The position numbers and the translations under genes were made by a program. A stretch of DNA of 64,000 nt from Sphagnum compactum (Eukaryota > Bryophyta > Sphagnopsida > Sphagnales): assembly GCA_965153455.1 (NCBI GenBank), contig OZ234500.1:15809579-15873578 (forward strand), read 5' to 3'. Positions 37,880 to 48,938 of this stretch are shown one piece after another. Numbering within the stretch: the first letter of the stretch is position 1; every line of letters starts with the position of its first letter. Under the pieces are notes generated by a model, which was given only the letters and a program-made list of their open reading frames with translations, was not told the origin of the DNA and did not search any database.

Positions 37880-40147
37880 TAACCTTTCCTTTAAATTTTC
37901 AAAAATTTGAAATTTTCATATAATTTGGTTTTCATCAAGTTCATTTGATGAACATGTATTTTCATAGAAAAGGGCATTTTTTTTTGTACCAAAAGTTTGA
38001 AATCAATTGTATGACTTTATGCATTCCTTTTGATTCCTTTTTTAAAAGTGCAATTTAGACATTTGATATAGTTACTTTATAAGACTCAAAATGACATTTA
38101 CATAGTATCTAAATTATTTTTAAATATTTTTATTAATGCCAACAATCCACCACAACTATAATAATGTAAGATAAACAAAAATCCAAAGTTGTCATTTGCA
38201 ATCCTTTAAATATAGTCATTCCTTTTTTGTACCCCAAAAGTGAATACACCTTGTTGTGTAAAGCAATGATTTATTGCAAATAATATACCTAATTTATTAG
38301 TTATGCCCAATTTATGAACTATTTAAACCCAAGGTTGTTATGTTGTAATTGTTGCATTATTGGTTTGTAGCATACATGTGTGATTTCCACATGTTGCAGT
38401 TGTAGTTGCATCATTGGTTTGCTACTTCCACATGTACAATTTTATAGTGTTGTTAGCTAGATGATGTAAGTAAATTTGGGTGATTTACAGTATGGGATTT
38501 GATGTAAGCCACATATTATCACTTGGGTGTAATGCAACACATTTAAAATGGTACATGTGAACAACAATAACATGCAATGATTACATAAGAAAAACAGATT
38601 CAAAACATTGAATACAAAATGCTTACCATAGAATGTGGATCATACAATTTACCATTTTCAATCTAGATAATCATATTCCCATACTAATCATTCACTTAAG
38701 CCCCCAAGTTGCACTTATTAGATTAAGAGATGCCTAAGTAGAAGCCTGAAACCATTGTTTATTATTACATTTTTGGTGACAATAATGTTTGACACATGTT
38801 CATGTAATTCCTTGTACAATGTAACATAAATAATGCACAAAACCAATATTTGATTCCATTGTAATAATTAGAACATGTAGAGCTATGATTGCAAGTTAGG
38901 ATAACCCAAAAAAATGTTGAAACCAAATATGAAGTGTGAAACAAAAACACCCAAAAATGTAGATAAATTGATAATTGTTCTCATGTTCCAATAGACATGA
39001 TTTGGTATAGTTGCAAACCCCAATATATCATTGAACAAACTTTAAATTTACCCCACCTTGGGGTATTACATTTTAGATGTGCCTATGCCTTGTTGTTTAT
39101 CCTTCAAATGGTTGTGTTTTGGGTAGGGGATTCAAGCAATCCTCTTTGGCTTTTTAAGCCATTATCACATGCTACATATGGGAACAAGTTGTGGTATCTA
39201 GGTGTGCCAATTTAAGACCACTCTGCACTAAAATGTTATGTTGTTTGCCTCTTAGAACTTTCAATGTTGAGAGTAAATGCAATAGTAAGAGTGGAAATTC
39301 CATAGTTGTGGCTTTAAGGTCTAAGAAGACCTTGTCATTTATGTCAAATATGTTTCAATATGTGTTGGATTCATGATGTTTTGTGAGCTTTAAGATTTTT
39401 TTTTGTCTAGGCTATTTGTTTGTGGTATCATCGTCTCCAAGCCCACACTCAAGATTATTGTGTTTGGGAATTGCACCACCCTACACGATCCTGTGCAAAG
39501 TACCAATCTCTTTAACAATTGAACATCACCAATGCTTGGATGAAGCATCTTGAAAACTTTCATGACATGCTTGCAAATAATGCCTTGTGCTTCAAGGGGG
39601 TAATGGCATTACAGTCATACTAAAGTTAGAGCGTGTACAATCCACATTTTTCTTAGGTGGTTGGTGGATGCCACAAATGCAATGTCCTCCCCATTTGGGT
39701 GTAATAGGACATTCATATTTAGAATATCACAAGTTCGCAAAAAGGTAATGGCAACAATTCCTTCTTGTTTTTTGTTTCTTGCACACTCAAAAAATTCGCA
39801 TTGCCCTTTATACCAATAGTGAGCTAAAATTATAAAGTAATTTGACTAAAATGCATTTGAATTGTTGCTATTTAATAAATTTCAACAATAATGATGTCTT
39901 GAAGATTTTTTTCTTCAAAATGATTTGTAAATAAGCCTATTTAAAATCAACATTGAAAAGTTTTTTTGGGAAAAGATTTTTGAAATATCAATATTTTTGA
40001 AATATTAAATCTTCCCACCTTTTAAAGATATATTGAATCAATCAATGTTGTATTCAAATTAAAATTAAATTTATGATATTTAAATATATAATAATATGTA
40101 AAATATTATATAAAATATAAAAAATATTATTTAAATTTCATAATTAC

Positions 40148-40188
<41 letters not shown>

Positions 40189-40911
40189 ACATATTTTTAA
40201 ATCATAAATTTTTCATAAATTTTATTATGAATAGTAATTTTTCGTCTTTTGAAAAAAAAATGTTTTCATGTTATTGAATGTGATATATATTATAATTTTT
40301 TCTCAATTTTTTATGATAATAATTTTGATAAATTATTTAGCAAATAATTTAATAACTAAGTTTCACCCTAGCACTAGAACTTGACCCTTGTTCCTTTTTT
40401 TGCATTTTCTTCTTCCATCTTTTTCTCACTTTTCACAAATAGTGAAGAGGAAAGTGGAATAATTTTCCATAAGAAAATAATTTGAAATTTTTTCATAAAG
40501 TTTCCTAAAAATTATAGGGATCAAGTTCTATATTCTTGGCTACTCATTATATGACAACTTTCCATTTTGGAGCTTATTGTGAATTTCTTTTTAGATATAT
40601 TGGATATAATTAATAGGACTATATATCATTATTAATGTCAAAAAGTTCAAGGAAGATATTCATTAAAATAACCTTTGAGTGAAAGTCCCTTAATGATTTT
40701 TTGGGTTGAATTTTCACATTGTGGCTTCAAATAAAATTCGAATAATTTCAACAATTTTTGTTCAAAAATAAATAAATAAATAAAAGTCTCAAAATATTGG
40801 GAAAATCATTAAAGTTTCAAAACCACAAGCTTGAAATAAAAAAGACCCTAAGAAAATCATTGTATAATAAGAAGTTTCACATAAATTCAATGTTATAAAA
40901 ATATATGTAAT
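37880..40911. other. AT-rich DNA between the MITE and the CACTA element
   Basis: No gene recognised. Short plus-strand frames at 38997-39376 have no recognisable motif. A CA microsatellite lies at about 40150-40186. Confidence 0.35.
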
Positions 40912-41460
40912 CACTACTACATATTGTGCCCTTTTGCGAAGGGCCAAACAAAAAATCTGAAGGTTTTGCGAAAGAAAAACAAAAAACCTGAAGGGTTTGC
41001 GAAGGAAAAAAAATTTGCCAAATTTGCGATGCGTTCCGCATCGCAACTTGTGGCGCACCATTCATCGCAAATTTAGAATGAACCTTTAATCATCGCAGCA
41101 CTTTTGCGAGATACACAACAAACAAAACTTTGCGATCCGCTCAGTCTCTGTCCACCGTAGCGAAATTCCACCCTTCGCAACGTTTAATCATACTCAAAAC
41201 ATCGTAACCTTTACAATACACAGAGTATCGCTATAGACTTTGAGATCCACAACACATCGCAACGTGTGGTATGTGGCGCCTCGCAATTTGCGTTTCAATA
41301 TGTATCGCAAACCTCATCACAAATTTTTACAAAACTTTCCGATGGTGGACGTATCGCAAGGTGCGATGTGAGTTAGCTCGCAAAGTAGTGAAAGGGTTAC
41401 TGGAGAAGGAAGTTTCGCAAAAGGGTTTCGCAATGTCATCTGATTCTCAAAACGCCATAA
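40912..41460. promoter_or_regulatory. Left terminus and subterminal repeat cluster of the CACTA element
   Basis: I count about 16 exact TTGCGA or TCGCAA hexamers here. The TTGCGA orientation dominates next to the terminus and the reverse orientation further in. A perfect inverted repeat lies at 41025-41047: TTGCGATGCG, three bases, then CGCATCGCAA. In maize Spm, comparable subterminal motifs bind TnpA; that role is inferred here. Confidence 0.8.
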
Positions 41461-41702
41461 AAAAATAAAAAATCTTTTAGACCAAATGGAAGCTATAAAT
41501 CCACTTAACCATTATTATAATCTATGTTGCCTTAGTAGACTGAGTGAAAATATCAATAAAGTACGCATAGCAGTGCTCCTATTCTTGAAAATAAAATTAC
41601 ACAATGGAGTAGAATAGGCAGAAAATGACACAATGAACATTGTGCAATAATATAGAATCACAAGCCTCAATGGCAATTTGCATAAAATTAATGAGTAGTA
41701 CA

Positions 41703-44700
41703 TTATACGTGGTCATCATCCACCTCAGAGGTTGTAAACACAACCTCTGGTTTCTCACCTAGAATAGAACGGGACCGTGGCACATATGTGACAACAAGTG
41801 ACCACTCCTCTGGGTTTGGGGGATAAGGAAGATAAAAGCATTGTTCTACATGACTGGGAAAAGTAAATGGCTCTGAAGTTTACCAATGAGATGGCTGATA
41901 ACTGGTGGCAGATGTCTTTAACCGTGTGTGTCCGCACTCATCCTGAACTACAGTGCAATTTGCACCAGTAAGGTTCACTTTAAACCACTTGCACTTAAAC
42001 ACATACTCTTCAAACTTTGAATGTGCATCATAAGATACCACCAAGATCTCTTCCAGCTTTCCATAATGTGGCACAATATCTCGAACAATATTCCTGTCAT
42101 GCCGACTGCTTCTAGAGTCCTGAATGAATTACCCTTGAACTCCACAGTCAAAGGTGCGGCCCCTTTTTTCATCCAAACTAGAAATCCTGAAATTAATATT
42201 GTGTTAGGCATTGTGAGTCCTAAACTTATATGATAATAGAAACTTCATGCCCATAAAAATCATCCTAGAACATTCTAAAAAACTTGTCTGGAATATGAAG
42301 ATGAATTAATATGCCTAATGAAATAGAAAAAATGAATACCTGAAATGTCTTCCTTGTGTCCACATTGCTGAACGTGTTGTCACAACTCTCAGTGGTCCAT
42401 GAACCATGGTGCGAACATCATCTGTGATCTCTGGAAAACATGCTATACTTTCTCCTTGTGCCAACAATTGATCCACTTCAACCAACTTCTCTTTCATGTA
42501 CTTATGAAACGTAGGAAAAATCCTTGATCTCCCACTCATACTTTTGGCATTCTCATAGAAGTTCCTCCACTCTTCCATGACATTGCTATTATTCAACATG
42601 AATGTGGTCAGCTGAATTAACTCTGTAGGTAATAACATACGTGTTTTGATGGCACCAGTCAAACGGTCTTCCTCCTCTTCTCTTTCCTCCATCCAGACAT
42701 GAGGACATGATGGATCTATAGTGGCCAAGATGTTGGTGCAATAAAACATGCTCTCTGCTGCCAAGTGTCCTGCTGCCATGCTTCCCTCCACTCGTGCATG
42801 GTTACGAACATAACCTTTTAATACTGCCATATATCTTTCAAGCCAATACATCCACCGACAATGCACAGGACCAGCAATGGCTATCTCATCCACAAGGTGA
42901 ACTAGTAAATGCACTTGACAATCAAATAATGATGGAGGGAAGGCCTTTTCCAACTTGCATACCACCTCTGCTGCTATTACCCTCATTCTTGGAATCTCCT
43001 CTACAAATAACTCCTTTGAGCATACCCATCTCAATAGATATCCCAATGACTAAAGAGCATCTTGTACTTCTACACTAGCTAAGCCTATTATTGCCACAGG
43101 CAATATGTGTTGCAGTAAACGATGATAGTCATGTGTCTTGAGATACCTTGGCCACTTGTGGTCATCGTCCCTACCAAAAGCTTTTTGAAGATTAGCTCCA
43201 TAACCTGCAACAAGGTACCATAAAATTATACAAAAGTATTCTAGACATCCAACAGATAACATTCTATACTTCAAACTCTTTTTCCAGTATAAGGCATACA
43301 GATTTAAATATAAATAAAAGCAATAGAGTACTTCTAAATTCAACCCTTGCCATCAAAGTTCAAACCTGTAGGGAATCGCATCTCTCCTATGCAATTTCGA
43401 AAGTCTCTTCTTTCTTGTGTAGTAAGTGTCCATGGAGCTGATGGTCGCTGCTCAATACCTGTGTTAGGATCAACAGTAATCCACACATCGGGATGCCTCT
43501 CAAAATCCTCACAGGCCTCCCTAAAGTTACTGTCCTTCTCTCCATAGAGCTGTTTTATGATAGCCTTTCCCACATTTCCCTCAATGTGCATGGGGTCCAA
43601 GAGATGACGTATTTTCAGCTCACCCCAGTAAGGCAAGCTGTTGAGTATACCCCACCTTGTCAATCCACTACCCTTAAACACCATAGAATCATTTAGGTCA
43701 ATAACTCTATTGGCCACATCCCTCCAATATGCAAAAGTGGTAGCTTCTGGAATATCACGCTCATCACCATAAGGCATGTCAAAAGATGAAAATAAAAGTG
43801 GGTCTAATCTCATATCATGTCCCAGTGGAAAAAACTTTGTATGGCCAAGGTAAACAATTTTGCGAAGATGGCTTGAGTATTTAGCCATGTCCTCGAAACT
43901 TGGGCCACATGTAGAGCAGGCCTTGTAGCCTTGAGTTTGCAGCCCACTTACAAAACCAAACCCTGATTGTAGAAGAACGGAATATTAGAACAACAAATAA
44001 TCACAAAACAGAATAATAAAGAAATATATAGAGGCATGTGCATGATTTCTTACCAGGATAATCATGCATTGTCCACATGCAGATTGCCCTCAACTTGAAT
44101 ACACGTGGTATTCCTCCAGTGGTCTTCCTCCCATCATATGCCCATACTCCATCCCACAATGTTTTGAGCTCATCGACCACTAGTGCTAAGTAGGTGTCTA
44201 GGTTTTTCACCTTACTTGGCCCTGGGATAATAAGAGAAAGCAGCAAAAATCCTTTTTTCATAGACAACCACGGAGGAAGGTTGTAATTCATGACAACAAC
44301 TGGCCAAACAGAGGTAGGTCGTCCCTTTCCTCCAAGTGAATGTGGACTAACACCATCTGATGCTAACCCCAACCTCACATGCCTAGGGTCACGCTCAAAC
44401 TCTGGCCATGTTGACTCCACATGCTTGTGAGCAGGAGAGTCAACCGGTAACCTCATAACACCAGGCTCTGATCGATGTTCCTTATGCCAAACCATTAACT
44501 CGGCCAAGTCTGTACATCGATACATGTGCAGCAAGCGAGGAATAATGGGAAACCACCTTACTGATTTCCTGGGCACCTTCTCTGTAAGCATCTGAGGATC
44601 ATATCGAGCCTCTTCACATGTACTGCACTCCGTTAAATGGGCATTGTTCCCATGAAATAACATGCAGTCATTAACACATGCATGGACAATTTGATACTCC

Positions 44701-45227
44701 ATGCCTATGGAGGATAAGATCTTTTTAGCCTCTTTCCAAGATCCTGGCAAAACATTTTCCTCAGGTAGCAATAGGCTATGACAAAACTGGAAAATGTCTG
44801 ACAACATAGTATTTCTTGCCTTATGTTTTGCTTGGATGTTTAACAACCCCAGTATGGCTGCTAAACGGCTTAACCTTGCACCTTGAAAAATAGGTGTTTG
44901 AGCATGTGCCTTCGCCTCTTGCCACTGCCGTTGTGCCTGGGCAGTATGTTGATGACGTGGATCATCTGCATTGGCTCCTTCATCATGTGGGTTGCCAGAC
45001 ATATCATCAACTATGTCAAGTCCAAACCAGTCAACCATGAAGTCATCCATTGCTTGTTCTTGGTTTGCAGGCAGTGGTGCTTCCTGAACTGGTTGAGAGA
45101 CACCATGAGCAGACAAGTCATTTGATGAAGAATGAGTTGATGAAGAGTTTGATTTGTCTGGCATGCCCATTTCCCGATATGTTGCTCTCAACCTCCGTGG
45201 CAGCATGTCTTCAGAAGGCCGAATATT
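41703..45227 (-). pseudogene. TNP2-type CACTA transposase, damaged
   Basis: Exons join in phase on the minus strand: 45227-44054, 43962-43366, 43204-42340, 42186-41884 and 41853-41703. If the Cys/His exon 46521-46291 is spliced on first, the product would be about 1106 codons. The Transposase_21 domain is clear: VKNLDTYLALVVDELKTLW, LRAICMWTMHDYP, then across the splice GFGFVSGLQTQGYKACSTC. DUF4218 follows (FPPSLFDCQVHLLVHLVDEI, RWMYWLERYMAVLKGYVRN). The last exons form DUF4216 (YGKLEEILVVSYD, EEYVFKCKWF, QCFYLPYPPNPEEW). These three domains in this order define CACTA transposases, DDE enzymes that cut the element ends. A TAG at 43050-43052 interrupts DUF4218. A TAA at 42129-42131 interrupts the next exon in the spliced frame; an overlapping frame there (TVEFKGNSFRT) suggests a frameshift as the alternative. 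All other coding sequence is open. Confidence 0.88.
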
Positions 45228-45373
45228 CTATGCAATACCAAATCCAGAAGATCTTAACTATATACCAAACATAGTTGCATATTACATTATAAATAAAAAA
45301 TGCCAAAATGCATGTATATAGATATGGTATGTTATGTCTTAAACAAAGTACATAGTTCAGAAATGGTGGAATC

Positions 45374-46521
45374 CTAATTCCACTCATAGTGTGTAAACAA
45401 CTCATCTCTTGATCTGATCGTCCTAGTAGCTAACACCAGGCAATGGTCTTCATGATAAGTCTCGCCATATGGTGCTGGAGGAGGTCCCTCAACAAAAACC
45501 CACTCACAATTAGCCCTACGCTTAGGCCGACTCCCCACCGTACTGTTGATGAAACCAGCAATGTTTCCAGAACGTATGGGGTCTCCATCTATCACCCTCA
45601 CATCACTATGCCTCCTAGTGCTACCAGCAAAGGTGTCCATCTCAAGAGCAAAGGTCTTCCACTCAGGATGTTGTCTGAGGATCATGTTCCAATGTCTTCT
45701 CTTATAGATAGGCCCACCATAAGGGAACAAAATAGGACCGTCTCTACGATAACTAGTTGAATCCTCTACAATGATGTCCTCACAAGCATATACTCCATAG
45801 CCATGCCTCTCTCCAAGTGTAGAGGTCTTAACAATCCATCGTCTACCCCAAACCACAACCTCCTCATCATAGGGCAAACTATCAAGCAACCCAAGAACTG
45901 CAGGGTTCCATGACTGGATAATATTGGCACATTTGCCAGTGAACTCACACATACCCCATCTGCCCTCAACAATAGTCCTAGCATGACCCTCACTTGGACA
46001 TTGTGCTTTGGATCGCTGTCTAACGGAGGGCAGACATGGCCTTGCCTCATGATGTGGATTACTGGCCTCATGAGAGGCACCAATCCCTACAGCAAATGCA
46101 TGCGAAAGTGCATTTCCTATGGCAGCTAAAACCCCTTGTGATAGAACATAGGGTGGTGGTGTCATACGGGAACCCTATTACATTCAAAAAACCACAACAA
46201 ACCATGGAAGTGAAAATAGTTTCAAAGAGGATTTCATGAAAAATAACATGTATCAAAGAGGAAAAATGACAATGGTAAAATGACACTTACCACATGAGAT
46301 GAAGAAGCTCCTGGGGTAAGACCACGATGACGCCCAAATCGCTGAATGTGTTGAGCACAAACATATGACTTTTGTGAAATCTTACCAACACACTTGGTGC
46401 ATTGGCAAAGCTGCCGAGGTGGACCATGAGGAGAATGAGACACCTCTGCTTGCGTATGAGCTGATGTGCCTTCATTTGAGGAGGATGAGTCACTAGTGGA
46501 GACAACGGAGGAGGAAGACAT
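45374..46521 (-). CDS. Transposon-encoded SET-domain protein with N-terminal Cys/His cluster
   Basis: Two exons, 46521-46291 and 46174-45374, join in phase to give 343 residues with no stop. Residues 39-58 hold C-x-C-x2-C...C-x2-H, a likely zinc-binding cluster, followed by a basic RFGRHRG. The C-terminal part has the SET landmarks in order: HGYGVYA (201-207, the GxG of the cofactor pocket), FPYGG (227-231), RSGNIAGFINS (278-288, equivalent to GNxARFxNHS), ANCEWV (298-303) and RDELFTHYEW (333-342, equivalent to EELxxDY). The protein is therefore a putative S-adenosylmethionine-dependent lysine methyltransferase. The usual post-SET cysteines are absent and the NHS/C motif is altered to NST, so activity is uncertain. 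It lies between the transposase and the divergent promoter, in the transposase orientation. An out-of-frame ATG overlaps the chosen start; a non-coding leader exon probably ends at 46656. Confidence 0.82.
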
Positions 46522-46526
46522 ATCAT

Positions 46527-47147
46527 CTGTCACATTCATAAGGCACAAATGTAAGGCAAAGACCAGATAGGACTTTCAAAAATCATGTGATACAACAATA
46601 TAAACCATTGACAACTCATAAATTGAGACTACCTAAACCAAAAAGAAATGCATACCTGCATCCAATGTGGGCTCAACAATGCCTATAGGACTGGTTGCTC
46701 GAAACCCTTTGGCATATGCACAACAGGAGCTCTCTGACCTACAACTCTCGAGAAGAAACCCTAAACCCTAAAACTTTGCGAGCCCCTTGCAAACCCCCTA
46801 CCATCGCATCCCTTTTCGCATCTGCATACGTTACTTAAACCAAAGCCCTAAAACCTTTAACTTCCTCCTACGTTAGCGAAGCCCTCGACTTCGCAACCCT
46901 CATCCGTTGCGATACAAACAGCATTGCACGGCCGTTGCGAGCAATACCGTATCGCAGGTTGCGATGCGGGTTACATCGCAAGACCTGAATTTCCGAAAGT
47001 CCTTAAGCTGGAACGGAATAAGGTGTCTGCCCAAGCTTTCTAGGGGTCTAGACTAGAGTACCACGGCGAGTGAATTTGAACTCATTCTCGGCATTGCTCG
47101 AGAATTGTAGAAGGAAAGCTTGGGCAGACAGGAGGGGGCGGATTGCA
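46527..47147. promoter_or_regulatory. Divergent promoter of the CACTA element, with element motifs and telo-boxes
   Basis: This interval lies between the leftward SET/TNP2 unit and the rightward TnpA-like gene. It contains six TTGCGA/TCGCAA hexamers between 46774 and 47000, the same motif as the termini. A double telo-box (AAACCCTAAACCCTAAAA, 46756-46773) abuts the first of them. A probable leader exon on the minus strand ends with GATGCAG before GTATGC at 46655. The shared motif suggests that the accessory protein also controls its own promoter. Confidence 0.65.
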
Positions 47148-48938
47148 ATGGCTGGGACTGGTGGAGGGGGTTCTGGGTCTAGAGGAGGTGACAACAATGA
47201 GGAAAGGTTGAGGAAGATGGTTGCTGATCACTTGAGAGCTTCAGAGTTGTTTGCAATCGATACTTGGACACCTGAAGGGCTGCCATCCCTGACAGCCATC
47301 TTAGGTCAAGCATTGCAAGTAGGGCTGACTGCTGGGGAAGCACAAAGAGAGGAGGAGGCAAGGAAGGCTGCAGAAGCCAAGGCAGCAGAGAAGAAGAGAA
47401 AGAGAGATGAGAGAGCAACAACAGGAGCTTTCTCACCTAGAACGCTTGAGAAGAAAAGGAGGAAGGATGAGAGGGATGCCATCAGAAAGGAGAAGCTCGA
47501 TCTGAAGAAGAAGGAGGAGGAGAGGAAGAAGCTCCCTCTGATAACATTGGCAGAGGAGGGAATTCCAACTGAGCTGGCATACACTGGGGCCAAGAGCACC
47601 ATTAGGCACATTGTCTCCACCAACTTTGCACGAGGAGTTGAGTGGGGCACTCTCTCAAAGGCAGAGCAGAGGAGAGTGATAAATCAGGTCAAGGGAGCAT
47701 TTCGAAATGGAGGAGAGCTTGATTCACAGTGGATTGCAGACAAGATCTCCAATTCAATGTCTCAAGCAAGATACCATGACAGGATGAAGATTCGTGCTCA
47801 CCTGAGAGACCTGAATGTGTACAGGAACTTGGAGAGGCCGCTTCAGTTCTCAGAAGACATCTGGAATGCCTTCTACCAGTCTGAGGTGCAGTTGAAAGCA
47901 GCAAGGCAGCTGAAGGAGATCACAGAGCAGCTAGCCAAGGCCAAGAAGGCACGAGAGTCTGGGAGGTCGGACTGTGACCTGAAGGCACTGGAGCTGAAGC
48001 TTGCTGAATGCCAATCAGTGGTGGACGAGGTCGGTGATCCACCATTGAAGTTCCTCAAGGCAGCAGAGCGAGTGAAACTGGTTCCACCCACCACCCATAG
48101 GCTAGGGCAAGGTGGCATTCTCGGCCTCAAAGCAGCATTTGTAAGTACACTCCCTACCCTCCATTTTTTTTTTGCAAAGATTCGTTTCTGTCGAGTCACA
48201 TAGGACTGTTTGGGATACCTTTTGCGATGCGAATTGCATCGCAAAGATGTGTCAAATGGCGTTTAGTTCGCAAAGTTACGATGCTATTTGTTTCGTAAAC
48301 TACTTCGCAAGATACAATATGCGAAAGTCTGCGCTTCACAAAAGAGTTCGTAGACTTGAACAAATCGCAAACTACTTCGCAAGTTAAAATATGCGAAGTT
48401 CTACGCTTCGCAAATATGCGTTTTTTTTTACCTGTTGTTTTATGGGGACAGTACAAGAGGTACAAGAGGAAGATCACAGCTGCAGAAATGACAATGGGCC
48501 AAGAGCATGGCAAGGAGCATCTTTTTGAACATGTTGATGCACTATTGGTGAGTGGGTATTGGTTGGGATTGAATTTTTGTTTGTGTTGAGATTGTTTTCA
48601 TTTGAATCAAGATTTTCATTGTTGACTAAGCTTTGCATGTTGAAATGCAGGCATCTGAGGGTGAGAGTGAGAGCTGTCAGGGCAGCAGTGATGAGGAGGA
48701 GAGAGGCGCTAGCACTGCTCCCCCCAGTGTAGCTACCACTAGCAGTGGACCCAATTCATTTGCTAGTCGAAATGCAAGTTCTGCAGGGGGCGTGGGTAGG
48801 GAGGAGGATGAGGACGAGGAGGAGGGGCAGGGGGACGATGAAGAGAGGGAGGAGGATGAGCAACCTCCCCCTCCACCAGAGAACACTAGGAAGAAAGATT
48901 CAAGGAAGAAATCCAAGAGGGGAAGGAGGTCTAGATAG
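47148..48938 (+). CDS. TnpA-like accessory protein of the CACTA element
   Basis: Three exons, 47148-48140, 48452-48547 and 48651-48938, join in phase to give 458 residues without a stop. The start is the first ATG in the open frame (MAGTGGGGSGSRGGD). Residues 65-130 are a Lys/Arg/Glu-rich helix (KKRKRDER, KKRRKDERD), probably coiled coil and nuclear. Residues 135-275 form the conserved-looking core, including VEWGTLSKAEQRRVINQ and EDIWNAFYQSEVQLKAARQL. This resembles the Transposase_24 (Ptta/En/Spm) region of plant CACTA accessory proteins, by pattern only. The C-terminus is strongly acidic (EDEDEEEGQGDDEEREEDE) and ends in a basic KKSKRGRRSR. Such proteins bind subterminal repeats, bring the ends together and in maize counteract promoter methylation. 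Intron 1 is loaded with the element's own TTGCGA motif. Confidence 0.75.
48141..48451. promoter_or_regulatory. Motif-bearing intron of the TnpA-like gene
   Basis: This 311-bp intron holds about seven TTGCGA/TCGCAA hexamers, including an inverted repeat at about 48220-48244 (TTTGCGATGC, GAATT, GCATCGCAAA). It is an internal cluster of what appears to be the terminal binding motif. Confidence 0.7.

Noticed and set aside
45374-46174. SET exon as an extra part of the transposase protein itself
   Set aside because: The exon ends in a TAG right after DELFTHYEWN with no usable donor before it, so it cannot be read through into the transposase.
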